DNA of 64,000 nt, taken from the NCBI GenBank assembly GCA_041399155.1, contig JAWKTI010000001.1, positions 1,612,001 to 1,676,000 on the forward strand. Direction: 5' to 3'. The notes under the pieces were generated by a model. It ran no database searches, had not been told where the DNA came from, and worked only from the letters and a program-made list of their open reading frames with translations. Positions within the stretch are counted from its first letter, which is position 1; every line of letters starts with the position of its first letter. Both the position numbers and the translations under genes were made by a program. Below are positions 1 through 8,837 of the stretch, piece after piece. This DNA is from Zavarzinella sp. (lineage in GTDB: Bacteria > Planctomycetota > Planctomycetia > Gemmatales > Gemmataceae).

Positions 1-900
1 CCGTGCAGGGGGTGCATCTTTTTCGTTTCCTTTCGGAGTCCCACCATCAGCCCAATCTGCCAAAATCTCAACTTCTTTTTTGGAAAGGCGACGATCATTG
101 TGAAAAGCCAAACCAGCAGAAGGTTTCCAGGGTGGCATCTCGCCAGATTCTGTGAAATACTTAATATCACTCGCCCAATTAACTGCTTGCTCATAATTCA
201 TTAATGAAAATGGCCCTACCTCACCTGGACGGTGGCACCCCTGGCAGTGCTGTTGTAAAATAGGTTGTACATCTTTGTGGTAAGTGAACTTGGTTGTCAC
301 TTCGACCGATTTATTAAAATCGATAATCGGGCAACCCACTGCCTGAGTTACCGGCTTTGTGACTGGTTTGCCAGCACGCAACGCTTCAATGGCATCCTGT
401 AAATCGTGATCAGTTACTTTCGGATTCCTTTTCAGGCGGGCACTGTATTGATTGTCGATCCGTCCACGATATCGCATCACCTGATTATGGTCGAGCAGGA
501 AACATTCGGGGGTGATGCTTGCTTTGAAAGCACTGGATATCACAAATTTTGAGTCTGTGAACACGGGAAAAGACAATTGGAAATCTTTGACTAGCGAACC
601 AAGCTCTGCTTCTGTGTGATTGCCTGGACAAAAGCCTACTAAGTTAATGCCTTTAGTAGTATATTTTTTTGCCAATTCGTTCAACGTGTCTGAATAACCT
701 GTTGAATTGGGGCAATCGAACGACAAAAACACCACCGCTGTGCCGCTTTTCCCAGCAAACTTTTTCAGCGACAGTGACTTCCTACCCTGGGTCACCTCTA
801 CTTCAATTTTTTTGCCCAACTTGGCATTAGTTTCAATAACATCAGCATAAATGGCCGAAGATGTGATAATCAAACAGCTAAACAATAGACAGAGTTTCAT
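1..900 (-). CDS. Redoxin-domain protein with C-terminal c-type cytochrome motif (partial, runs off left edge)
   Basis: Reading the minus strand from an ATG at 900 gives at least 299 residues with no stop before base 1, so the 3' end lies outside the window. A signal peptide (MKLCLLFSCLIITSSAIYA) is followed by a thioredoxin-like/redoxin domain (about residues 25-180) that contains FLSFDCPNSTGYSDTLN, in which the usual CxxC peroxidase/thiol motif is reduced to a single Cys. A heme-binding CxxCH (QHCQGCHRPGE) lies near residue 223, followed by EMPPWKP, typical of planctomycete redoxin-cytochrome fusions. The protein is probably periplasmic and redox-active; its substrate is unknown. The cytochrome part probably continues past the edge. 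Confidence 0.85.
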   Translation of the reverse strand, partial: MKLCLLFSCLIITSSAIYADVIETNAKLGKKIEVEVTQGRKSLSLKKFAGKSGTAVVFLSFDCPNSTGYSDTLNELAKKYTTKGINLVGFCPGNHTEAELGSLVKDFQLSFPVFTDSKFVISSAFKASITPECFLLDHNQVMRYRGRIDNQYSARLKRNPKVTDHDLQDAIEALRAGKPVTKPVTQAVGCPIIDFNKSVEVTTKFTYHKDVQPILQQHCQGCHRPGEVGPFSLMNYEQAVNWASDIKYFTESGEMPPWKPSAGLAFHNDRRLSKKEVEILADWADGGTPKGNEKDAPPAR

Positions 901-984
901 TGGGTCTCCCGATTCCGAATCTCTTATATCTATACCCAAAGCCAGTACGAAAAGTTTCAAGATTGCATGAAATTGCCTAAAAAA

Positions 985-1767
985 TCAAAGTGGTAGCTGT
1001 GCAATAATTTTTAGCAGATTAGTGCTGCCTTTCTGCGCAACTTGAAGCACATCCTGGTGGTGCAAAGTGGCATTCTGTTCTAATCCAGCGGCAAGATTTG
1101 TTACACAGGAAATTGCAGCCACTTCCATGCCAAACGACTTAGCAAAGCGTGCTTCAAAAGCAGTGGACATTCCCACCAGATCAAAGCCAATCTTTTGTAA
1201 GGCGCCTATTTCTGCGGGCGTTTCGTAACACGGACCAGGAAGCGAACAATAAACGCCAGCAGGAATTTTCAAACCTGCAGCATTGGCGGCGTTTGTCACT
1301 AGATCGAAAAAGTCAGACGAATAAACATCTGTTTCCAGTGGCTGAAATAATTTCTGAAAACGATCACCAAGTTGCCAGAAAAAATCCTGCCGAATCTGAA
1401 CCAAGCCACCAGGTACCCATGTGGGCTGGAGTGAACCTGCCGCATTTGTGAGAAGAAGATGAGAAATGCCGGTTTTCTGAATGGCACGCAGGGGCTGAGA
1501 AACTTCGTCCGGGGTGCAACCTTCATAAAAATGCAATCTGCCTGTTTGTACCACTATCGGCTTGCTTCCAAGTTCAATCAATTGAAATCTGCCATGATGA
1601 CCAGGAACAGTTGGAGGACGCACCCCTTCGATTTCTGAAAAGGATACCGAAGTGATCTCAGGCATGTCTTGAAAAGCGATGTTTAAGCCCGAACCCAATA
1701 CCACTGCCAGGTGCGGCTGGTATTGCTGACAAATCATTAAGAATTGATGAAAATGCTCGTTGGTCAT
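985..1767 (-). CDS. Purine nucleoside phosphorylase (PNP family 2)
   Basis: This 260-aa cytoplasmic enzyme cleaves purine (deoxy)nucleosides with phosphate to free base and (deoxy)ribose-1-phosphate in purine salvage. Family motifs are visible: the phosphate-binding GSGL near the N-terminus, GHHGRF, GRLHFYEG, TNAAGSL, the base-pocket GPCYETPAEI, then GMSTAFEARFA and TNLAAG. The length matches trimeric PNPs. I start it at the ATG at 1767 although the frame is open to 1857, because ATGA there overlaps the malQ stop (1764-1766), indicating translational coupling, and the protein then begins just before the family's conserved region. It is co-transcribed downstream of malQ. Specificity (guanosine/inosine versus broader) cannot be read from the sequence. 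Confidence 0.92.
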   Translation of the reverse strand: MTNEHFHQFLMICQQYQPHLAVVLGSGLNIAFQDMPEITSVSFSEIEGVRPPTVPGHHGRFQLIELGSKPIVVQTGRLHFYEGCTPDEVSQPLRAIQKTGISHLLLTNAAGSLQPTWVPGGLVQIRQDFFWQLGDRFQKLFQPLETDVYSSDFFDLVTNAANAAGLKIPAGVYCSLPGPCYETPAEIGALQKIGFDLVGMSTAFEARFAKSFGMEVAAISCVTNLAAGLEQNATLHHQDVLQVAQKGSTNLLKIIAQLPL

Positions 1768-3275
1768 TCCCCCACCCGGTTGTAGAGGTGCGTTATATCT
1801 TTCAAAAACTCCCAATGGTGGGGCTGAAGTTGGTGTTCTGTGAATCGCCAATGCCAATTGCCATCAGGTTTTCCTGGGTAATTCATGCGGGCTTCCGTAC
1901 CTAATTGAAGTAGATCCTGCAAAGGGGCAATGGAAATCTGCGCTGTGCTCGACCAGACAAACCGAATCAGTTCGTTGGCAATCTGTTCGTTACTGCACCG
2001 CAAAATCTGCCGACAGTAGTGTTGTTCCTGGGGTGAAACCGAATGAAACCAGCCCATGGTGGTGTCGTTGTCATGTGTGCCAGTGTAGGCAACATAGTTG
2101 CTATTGGGAAAATTGTGTGGCATAAACTCGTTGGCAGGTGATTCAAAGCCAAACTGCACCACTTTCATCCCTGGAAGTTGCAGTCGGTCGCGAAGTTCAA
2201 AGACATCGGGGGTAATCTCGCCCAGGTCTTCTGCAATCAATGGCAGGTTTCCAAGGGCCTCGATTAATTTGATAAACAATTTTTCGCGTGGCCCATCGAC
2301 CCACTGTCCTCGAATCGCATTCGGCTCATTCGGCGGAACATGCCAGGCAGCACAAAAGCCACGGAAATGGTCTAAGCGAATCAAATCTGCCATCCGAAGT
2401 GCTGCCTGCAACCGTTTCACCCACCAGCGATATCCGTCTTGTTCCTGCTTCTCCCAGTGATATTGGGGGTTACCCCACAATTGACCTTCATTGCTGAAGT
2501 AATCGGGCGGAACACCCGCCACCGCAAGTGGTTTCCGAGTAGCATCCAGCAAAAACAGATCAGGCTGTGCCCAGACATCGGCTGAATCCATCGCCACAAA
2601 AATTGGAACATCGCCGATGATCTTCACCTTTTTCGATTTCGCGTAGGCACGCACCCTGCCCCACTGTTCGAAAAATAGAAATTGGGCAAATTGCTGCAGA
2701 CGAATTTCATCACCCAGCTCGTGCTGTACCATTTTCAACAATTCTGGGTGTTGTTCACCATTCATTAATTCTTTGGGCCAGTCGGTCCATGCCACTCCAC
2801 CCCGGGCTTTTTTTAAAGTCACAAAGAGAGAATAAGGCTGGAGCCATTCGGCCTCTTCATCACAAAATTGTTCAAAATTCTGTTTCAATTCCGCAGGTGG
2901 ATGCGAACTAAACTGTTCCCAGGCTGCTCTAATTATTTGTTCCTTGAAGGCAATAACCTGGGCATAGTCGACTTTGTGGGTAGGGAAACTGTTGAGGGGC
3001 AACCGGGATTCAACCAACAGCCCATTTGAAATGAGTAGTTCTGGAGATATCAGGTTGATATTTCCCGCAAACGAGGAGAGAGACTGGTATGGGGAATCGG
3101 CATAGCCTGTCGGCCCCAAAGGAAGAGTCTGCCACCACATTTGTCTGGCTTCGGCTAGCGAATCGATCCAACGATACGCAGCAGGACCAAAATCGCCAAT
3201 GCCATATGCAGTTGGTAACGAAGTGGGATGTAAAAGTACCCCAGAAGATCTGGGTAATGTTGGGGATGGATTCAT
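1764..3275 (-). CDS. malQ: 4-alpha-glucanotransferase (amylomaltase)
   Basis: A 503-aa GH77 enzyme that transfers alpha-1,4-glucan segments between maltooligosaccharides, in glycogen/maltodextrin metabolism in the cytoplasm. Diagnostic motifs are SGVLLHPTSLP and YGIGDFG at the N-terminus, DVPIFVAMDSADVWAQP, the nucleophile region DLIRLDHFRGF, the acid/base region LPLIAEDLGEITP, and YTGTHDNDTTMGW. Length is normal for the family. I chose the ATG at 3275 over an upstream in-frame TTG at 3290. It overlaps the phosphorylase gene by ATGA. With the trehalose synthase-maltokinase fusion at 11588-14962, it points to maltose/glucan turnover in this cell. Confidence 0.95.
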   Translation of the reverse strand: MNPSPTLPRSSGVLLHPTSLPTAYGIGDFGPAAYRWIDSLAEARQMWWQTLPLGPTGYADSPYQSLSSFAGNINLISPELLISNGLLVESRLPLNSFPTHKVDYAQVIAFKEQIIRAAWEQFSSHPPAELKQNFEQFCDEEAEWLQPYSLFVTLKKARGGVAWTDWPKELMNGEQHPELLKMVQHELGDEIRLQQFAQFLFFEQWGRVRAYAKSKKVKIIGDVPIFVAMDSADVWAQPDLFLLDATRKPLAVAGVPPDYFSNEGQLWGNPQYHWEKQEQDGYRWWVKRLQAALRMADLIRLDHFRGFCAAWHVPPNEPNAIRGQWVDGPREKLFIKLIEALGNLPLIAEDLGEITPDVFELRDRLQLPGMKVVQFGFESPANEFMPHNFPNSNYVAYTGTHDNDTTMGWFHSVSPQEQHYCRQILRCSNEQIANELIRFVWSSTAQISIAPLQDLLQLGTEARMNYPGKPDGNWHWRFTEHQLQPHHWEFLKDITHLYNRVGE

Positions 3276-3388
3276 TTCCGTACCTGACAATCAAACCAAA
3301 GAAACTTGGGGTAATGCTACGAAGTACTCGCAAGGAAGCGAAAATGATTTTGCAATCCTCGAGTTCGAAATGAAATCATTGTTTTGAC

Positions 3389-3416
3389 TTGACGAACGAT
3401 TGTGAAGACTTAAATT
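3389..3416 (+). promoter_or_regulatory. Possible sigma70-type promoter for tRNA-Ala
   Basis: TTGACG (3389-3394) and TAAATT (3411-3416) are separated by 16 bases and end 13 bases before the tRNA. The match to a -35/-10 pair is fair, but the tract is AT-rich and planctomycete promoters are poorly defined, so this is only suggestive. Confidence 0.3.
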
Positions 3417-3429
3417 AATTACTTAATTA

Positions 3430-3502
<73 letters not shown>

Positions 3503-3696
3503 CTCTTTTTCATCTTACTGCAATAACATTTTTCAACTAAAATCGCTGTTATTCCAACTTATCTGGTGATAGTGGACAAGCATAATTCGCATACAACGCA
3601 AATAGTTTTGCATTCCTTAAAGCCGATTGGAATCCGATATTAATTTAGCAATTCGCAGAACTACTGTCAGATATAGTGGTTAATGGCAAAAATGAA

Positions 3697-3771
<75 letters not shown>

Positions 3772-3993
3772 ATAACCTGCACGATCGTTTTGACAAACAA
3801 TTGGGGTTACAGGTTCATGTAGTTTACAATCCCACAATCACCTTTCAAGTATTATGAAAACAGTTTTCTTGTAGATCTGAGCAGATTGGAGAGTGCCAGT
3901 TCCAAACATTGGAAAAATCGTGTCAGCACTAGATAACTACAACAATCCTGGAAAAAATCGATTTACTGACTCCGAAAAATGATAAATATTTCA

Positions 3994-4983
3994 TTAAGCC
4001 TGATAAGTAGCCAATTTCTGGTGGCCGACCGTTATCAGGTGGCTCTTTGCTTCATCCATTAGCATTTCGTGGACATGAAAGCTCGATTTTTCTTCACGGA
4101 TAGGCTTCAAAGTCGCAGCATCCAGAAAAATCATATGTCCGTTACCAGCACCACCCGCTGCAAGCAACCACTTCCCATCTTCTGAAAACCGAACTACGTT
4201 ATTCAGCCCCTTGTGGGCACCGCTTTCATACACGCCCAGGCTCTTCGCCGTATTCCATTCAAACATTTCCAGACGGGCCTTCCCCTCTAAGTGGTCGATA
4301 TTGCCAATTTTCCCAATCCCACCAACAGCAATTCGCTGATTGGAGGGGTCGAAGGCAATCGAACGGATGCCGCCAATTGAGTGTAACCGGGCAACAGGCT
4401 CCCACGTATACATCCCCGGTGAATGTAATTCCTGGACTCGTTTTCCAGTGTTTGCTTCCCAAACAAAGATTTTGCCCACTTTGTCAGCAGTTGCAATCCA
4501 TTTGCCATCGTGGGAAAAGCATGCTGTGTAGAGCATCGAACCAAACCCAGTGGGTGTTTTCTGCTCGTGGCTGATCAACTCGAACTTGAGTTTGCCAGTT
4601 TCCACATCCCACACTTTCCCAATCATGTCATCTGCAACCGACACAACCGTTTTCTGATCTGGTGAAACCACTACTTTTCGAATCCAGCGATCATGGGCGG
4701 TTTCTGAACGAATCACCTTCTTAGTTACTGTGTGGTACCAGGTTAATTTGCAATCATAACTGCCTGATATTACGACATCTTTGGCAACCGCTAACGAGGT
4801 AACATAACTTTCGTGTTTGTAGCAGGGTTGCAAATCAAGTTTATCTTTGGCAATGGCGGCTTCGTAGACTTGAAAGTCGGATGCGGCGAGAAAAAGCCTC
4901 TCATCAATTCGCGCAATGCCAAACAATATTCCCTTAAAGGAATATTCTTTCTGCAATTTCAGTGCGTCTGGTTTAAAACTCAT
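3994..4983 (-). CDS. WD40-repeat protein
   Basis: 329 residues with no signal peptide or membrane segment, so presumably cytoplasmic. Repeated beta-propeller units are evident, each with a GSYDCKLTWY- or GKVWDVETGK-like WD end and interblade SPDQKTVVS or SHDGKWIAT turns; I count about six to seven blades. A GGGAG-type ribosome site precedes the ATG at 4983. The gene follows DUF1501 by 44 bases on the same strand and probably shares its operon, a common planctomycete arrangement. The likely role is a protein-interaction scaffold; its partner is unknown. Confidence 0.85.
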   Translation of the reverse strand: MSFKPDALKLQKEYSFKGILFGIARIDERLFLAASDFQVYEAAIAKDKLDLQPCYKHESYVTSLAVAKDVVISGSYDCKLTWYHTVTKKVIRSETAHDRWIRKVVVSPDQKTVVSVADDMIGKVWDVETGKLKFELISHEQKTPTGFGSMLYTACFSHDGKWIATADKVGKIFVWEANTGKRVQELHSPGMYTWEPVARLHSIGGIRSIAFDPSNQRIAVGGIGKIGNIDHLEGKARLEMFEWNTAKSLGVYESGAHKGLNNVVRFSEDGKWLLAAGGAGNGHMIFLDAATLKPIREEKSSFHVHEMLMDEAKSHLITVGHQKLATYQA

Positions 4984-5027
4984 GATGGAATACTCCCTAC
5001 ATGGGATTAAATAATTTTCATAATTCG

Positions 5028-6323
5028 TTACGCCAGAACCGCTTTGACAGGTTCCGTACCTGCATCAACCAGTGGAATGGGCCTGCTGCCGATGTAGTAA
5101 TTTTTGTGGGGGTTAATTCCCAGTGCAGAATAAATCGTCGCAAACAAGGTGGCGGCATTCATTTCACCGTCTTTCACCCGATTTCCAGATTCATCTGTTT
5201 CGCCATAAACCGATCCACCAAGTACTCCTGCTCCGGTTAATGAACAGGACCAGGCAGAAGCAAAGTGATCACGACCCAGGCTAGCATTTATTGATGGCGT
5301 TCTACCAAATTCAGAAAGGGTGATAATTAAAGTCTTTTCCAGCAGGCCACGGTCTTTCAAATCGTCAATAAGCGTAGCCATCACATGGTCAAGTTCTGGT
5401 ACCATTTCCTGGTGTGTCTCAAAGTTCTGACCGTGGCTGTCCCACCAGGCTCGGCCGACTCGCACAAACGGCACTCCAGCCTCCACAAGTCGACGGGCAA
5501 TCAGGCACTGCTCGCCAAACTGTGTACGACCATAACGATCTCGCATCGATTCCGATTCCTGCGAAATATCAAACAGTTTTTCGCTACTCATCAGGCCAGC
5601 AACACGGGTAAACGCTTCCGTATGGCTATTCATTACGGAATCCTGCCTGCCTTTGCTGAAATGTGCTGCCAAAGCCCCACGCAACTGATGACGGGCCTGG
5701 TGGTCCATCATCGAAATTCCATCAAGTTTACGAATATTGCGGGGCATCATGTCTGTGGTGAGTTCCATCGGTGCATAACGCGAACCGAGAAAGCCCGAGT
5801 CCCCGGGTGCCATGCCTCGCCCTTCTGTTTGCGTGTAAAAGGTCACATAATCTGGTACCGGACTGTCGGGTAATCCCATCTCGCGGGCGACAACTGCCCC
5901 GAGATCAGGGAAACGAATGTTCGCTTCGTTTCTACGCCCCCGCATCATGATCTGTGCAGCACCACCGTGGTCGCCGTTGCGAGTATTCAATGATCGAATG
6001 ATCGCAGTATGCTTCAATCTTAGAGCCATTTTTGGCATCAGTTCTGAAATGCGTACACCTGGAGCAACCGTCTGAATTGAACGAAATGGCCCGCCAGTGA
6101 CTGCGCCCGGTTTCGGATCCCATGTTTCCAATTGACTGGCACCACCAGCAAGCCAGAGCAGTATGACTCGTTTTTGCTGTTTCTTCAGTTCTGAAGCGAT
6201 TGCAGAAGTACCTAACGCATCAACACCCGCGATACCTGCAACTGATGCAGCACCACCAAGCAGTGCCGATTGCAACATCCCGCGACGGGTAAATTGGTTT
6301 TCCAGATGATCAGAATGTTCCAT
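5028..6323 (-). CDS. DUF1501 family, Tat-exported sulfatase-like protein
   Basis: 431 residues starting with a twin-arginine signal (QFTRRGMLQSALLGGAAS), so export in folded form is likely. The DUF1501 domain, related to the alkaline phosphatase/sulfatase fold, covers almost the whole length: LWLAGGASQLETWDPKPG at the front, TRNGDHGGA, and TLSEFGRTPSIN near residue 310. DUF1501 proteins are greatly expanded in Planctomycetota and nearly always lie beside a DUF1549/DUF1553 cytochrome-like gene, as here (stop at 6360, 36 bases upstream). No substrate is established for the family. Confidence 0.92.
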   Translation of the reverse strand: MEHSDHLENQFTRRGMLQSALLGGAASVAGIAGVDALGTSAIASELKKQQKRVILLWLAGGASQLETWDPKPGAVTGGPFRSIQTVAPGVRISELMPKMALRLKHTAIIRSLNTRNGDHGGAAQIMMRGRRNEANIRFPDLGAVVAREMGLPDSPVPDYVTFYTQTEGRGMAPGDSGFLGSRYAPMELTTDMMPRNIRKLDGISMMDHQARHQLRGALAAHFSKGRQDSVMNSHTEAFTRVAGLMSSEKLFDISQESESMRDRYGRTQFGEQCLIARRLVEAGVPFVRVGRAWWDSHGQNFETHQEMVPELDHVMATLIDDLKDRGLLEKTLIITLSEFGRTPSINASLGRDHFASAWSCSLTGAGVLGGSVYGETDESGNRVKDGEMNAATLFATIYSALGINPHKNYYIGSRPIPLVDAGTEPVKAVLA

Positions 6324-6359
6324 GGATCTCTCCGTTATATTTCTGCTGTTGGTGGTGAA

Positions 6360-7967
6360 TTAATGGTTAAATCGAAACTCGGGACTGCTGACTAATGCCC
6401 AAATAACCTGTTGCAGTGCTTCTTCTGCACGATCATTCCGTTGCTTCAAGTATTCCTGGATTAAGTTCATTTCAATAGCTGTGGGAGTGCGCGCAAATAC
6501 AAAGCGGTACATTTCGGAAACTCTTTCATTCAGCGGCAAAGCAACTAAAGGTTTGATGAGTGAATTACCACTTTGGAACAATAGTCGATTAATCTGGTCG
6601 CTGTTGGAAAAGAGTAAAGCTTCCGTAACACCCACCTGAAAGTTTTCACCAGGAATTTCCAATAGATTCGCGAAAGAGTTAGCAGAACCTACAAGCTTCT
6701 CGATGTTGTTTTCCTGTTCTGCCGTGCCAGCATTGCGGAAATAAGTTGGATCCTGGGAAGCAATCCGCATGGACAATGCCAGTTGAGTGGGCATCAGGGG
6801 CTTCAGATTGCTGACAGCAAAATATTTTTTCTGAGGCACATTTTCGTTTTCCCATTTGGAACTACGTGCATATGTGTCGGACAGCACAATTCCCCGCATA
6901 ATACGGTGCAGATCAAATTGGTGGTTGCGGAAATCACGAGCCAGCCACGCCAGCATTTCTGGATGGCTGGGCGAATTTTCGCTATGCATCTGGTCCAGTG
7001 GATTCACAATTCCATAATCGAAGAAGCGATGCCAGATTCGATTTACGATTGATTTTGCAAAAAAATCATTTTCAACATCCTTCAATGCTGTCACGACCAA
7101 TGTTTCACGGGCGCTGACACTTGGTTTCGGAAGTGGGGTCTTACTTTGTTTGTGCTTTTCCAAAAGTTCTTTTTCTTTGGCCACTTGTTCTTTCGTTGGG
7201 TCCTGCAAATTCGGCAATGGAATCACTTTGCCCGACAAAAACAGTGGGCGTGCATCAGTAGGCTTCCCTTTATTAGGGGTATATTTAACCAAACCATAAT
7301 CCCTTTCTGACACATCTTTGCCATTGAGAAATGTTCTGGAAAAGAATGTCTTCATGCCGTAGAAGTGCTCCTGCTTCCAGTCTTCTACCAGTGGATGATC
7401 GTGGCACTGTGCACAACTGACGTTAACGCCAAAGAAAGTCACGCTGACGTCGTTTGTCAATCTGTCAAGATCACCAATTCGGGCTCGTAAGTAATCCCCG
7501 CTACCGGGCTGATTAGCATCCGACTCATCCGGCAACATCAATTCGCGGAAGATCAAATCCCACGATTTTCGTTTCTCCAAAGAAACAGCAAAATATTTTT
7601 GCAGTGAGTTTTTTGTAGATGAAGTGTTTGTCATCATCGCATCGAACATTACGGACTGATGCCGCACAAAGCTTGGGGAGGCAATTAACCGCTCTACGAG
7701 TTGTTGCTTCTTATTTCGATCATTGGCTTTCAGATATTCTTCATACTCCACGATGGTGGGGATGCGGCCTGCCAGGTCAAGCGTAACCCGCCGCAAGTAT
7801 TCTGCATCGTCCACCAGTGGTGCAGGGACAATAGCCGCTTCTTTCAATTGCAGGTTGATGTAGTGGTCAATTGCCTGTTCGACCGTTGAATTCGGTGACA
7901 GAAGTTCTGCACTTGTAGCACCCAAACAAAATGACCACATACAGCATAATGTGGTGAATAAACGCAT
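6360..7967 (-). CDS. DUF1549/DUF1553 (PSCyt2-PSD1) secreted protein
   Basis: 535 residues with a signal peptide (MRLFTTLCCMWSFCLGATSA). The DUF1549 part follows (YLRRVTLDLAGRIPT, FDAMMTNTSS), then a cytochrome-like CxxCH (VSCAQCHDHPLVEDW) near residue 188. The DUF1553 part includes FFAKSIVNRIWHRFFDYGI and NPLDQMHSENSPSHPEML. This is the standard planctomycete partner of DUF1501; it heads the operon with DUF1501 and the WD40 gene. It is probably a periplasmic heme protein, but the function is unknown. The 170 bases upstream hold no gene I can support. Confidence 0.9.
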   Translation of the reverse strand: MRLFTTLCCMWSFCLGATSAELLSPNSTVEQAIDHYINLQLKEAAIVPAPLVDDAEYLRRVTLDLAGRIPTIVEYEEYLKANDRNKKQQLVERLIASPSFVRHQSVMFDAMMTNTSSTKNSLQKYFAVSLEKRKSWDLIFRELMLPDESDANQPGSGDYLRARIGDLDRLTNDVSVTFFGVNVSCAQCHDHPLVEDWKQEHFYGMKTFFSRTFLNGKDVSERDYGLVKYTPNKGKPTDARPLFLSGKVIPLPNLQDPTKEQVAKEKELLEKHKQSKTPLPKPSVSARETLVVTALKDVENDFFAKSIVNRIWHRFFDYGIVNPLDQMHSENSPSHPEMLAWLARDFRNHQFDLHRIMRGIVLSDTYARSSKWENENVPQKKYFAVSNLKPLMPTQLALSMRIASQDPTYFRNAGTAEQENNIEKLVGSANSFANLLEIPGENFQVGVTEALLFSNSDQINRLLFQSGNSLIKPLVALPLNERVSEMYRFVFARTPTAIEMNLIQEYLKQRNDRAEEALQQVIWALVSSPEFRFNH

Positions 7968-8137
7968 GTAGCATCCCCAAAATGAGACATCAGTCGTCGT
8001 TGCAAAGTGGGTTGCACTTTGCGGCAGGTATTTGGATTATGACAAGGATTAGAAAGGAAAGCAACACAAATTCAGAAAAAAGTCTACAAAATATCACTAA
8101 AATTACTTTGTTGATCAACTTAGTAGGCTTTGAAATT

Positions 8138-8395
8138 TCAGGCACCGAACAGAATTTTCACCAGCACATCAATCATCCCACTGGGAGGTGGGTTTGCAGG
8201 GTCAACAAAGCCCTGGCCTTTACAAGTACGGCACTCTAACGAAGCATCTCCCTCCTGCAATTGTTTGTTGCCTTCGCAGGTGGGGCAGACAAATGGCACA
8301 AATCCTCGTTCACCTGCGGTATAATCGTATTTACCCACACCATGACAGAGCTTGCATGCCAGCCATTTCCGACAGTGGCAGTTGATTTTTTTCAT
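8138..8395 (-). CDS. Small CXXCXGXG zinc-ribbon protein (DnaJ central-domain type)
   Basis: 85 residues with four Cys pairs or near-pairs: CHCRKWLACKLCHGVG, CPTCEGNK and CRTCKGQGF. These are the CXXCXGXG units of the DnaJ cysteine-rich domain, which binds two zinc ions, but J and substrate-binding domains are absent. It lies 19 bases after the small secreted protein gene, apparently last in the treS-mgtE-kinase operon. Such free-standing zinc ribbons may act as minimal redox/chaperone or RNA-binding modules; the role here is unknown. Confidence 0.7.
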   Translation of the reverse strand: MKKINCHCRKWLACKLCHGVGKYDYTAGERGFVPFVCPTCEGNKQLQEGDASLECRTCKGQGFVDPANPPPSGMIDVLVKILFGA

Positions 8396-8414
8396 TTCTT
8401 TCTCACAAACGCCA

Positions 8415-8819
8415 CTACTTAACGGTGAAATTTGACTTCTTGGGAATCATAAACACTTTGGCATGAGAGCGTAAATCTTTTGTTAACCCACGTTTGTAAT
8501 GAAAAATGACATTCTCTTTGTCAACAACTGCGGTCAATTCATCCATTCCAGAACCAGACCATTGAAACAGAATGATCTTCACAACTTTGAAATCAACTTG
8601 TTTCTGAATTTTTTCGATCTCATCTGCCGCTAAAGATATTTTCTTCAGCTCATCTGTAGAGTTTATTTCAGTAGGCATCGTCACCGCAGCCCCCTTCACA
8701 AAACCACCAGCACTAACGACAATTTCACGTACTTCCGCCACTGGTTCAGTGGGCTTCGCAGGAGCCCCATTCACACTGGTAGCGATCACGCACAGCATCA
8801 AGCAAACAAGGAATTTCAT
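8415..8819 (-). CDS. Small secreted protein of unknown function
   Basis: 134 residues with a clear signal peptide (MKFLVCLMLCVIATSVNGA). The mature part contains EIEKIQKQVDFKVVKIILFQW and ends in a lysine-rich tail (MIPKKSNFTVK). I recognise no family. It lies 18 bases downstream of the histidine kinase gene and 19 bases upstream of the zinc-ribbon gene, so co-transcription is likely. Confidence 0.65.
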   Translation of the reverse strand: MKFLVCLMLCVIATSVNGAPAKPTEPVAEVREIVVSAGGFVKGAAVTMPTEINSTDELKKISLAADEIEKIQKQVDFKVVKIILFQWSGSGMDELTAVVDKENVIFHYKRGLTKDLRSHAKVFMIPKKSNFTVK

Positions 8820-8837
8820 ATTTTTCTCATTTTTGTA

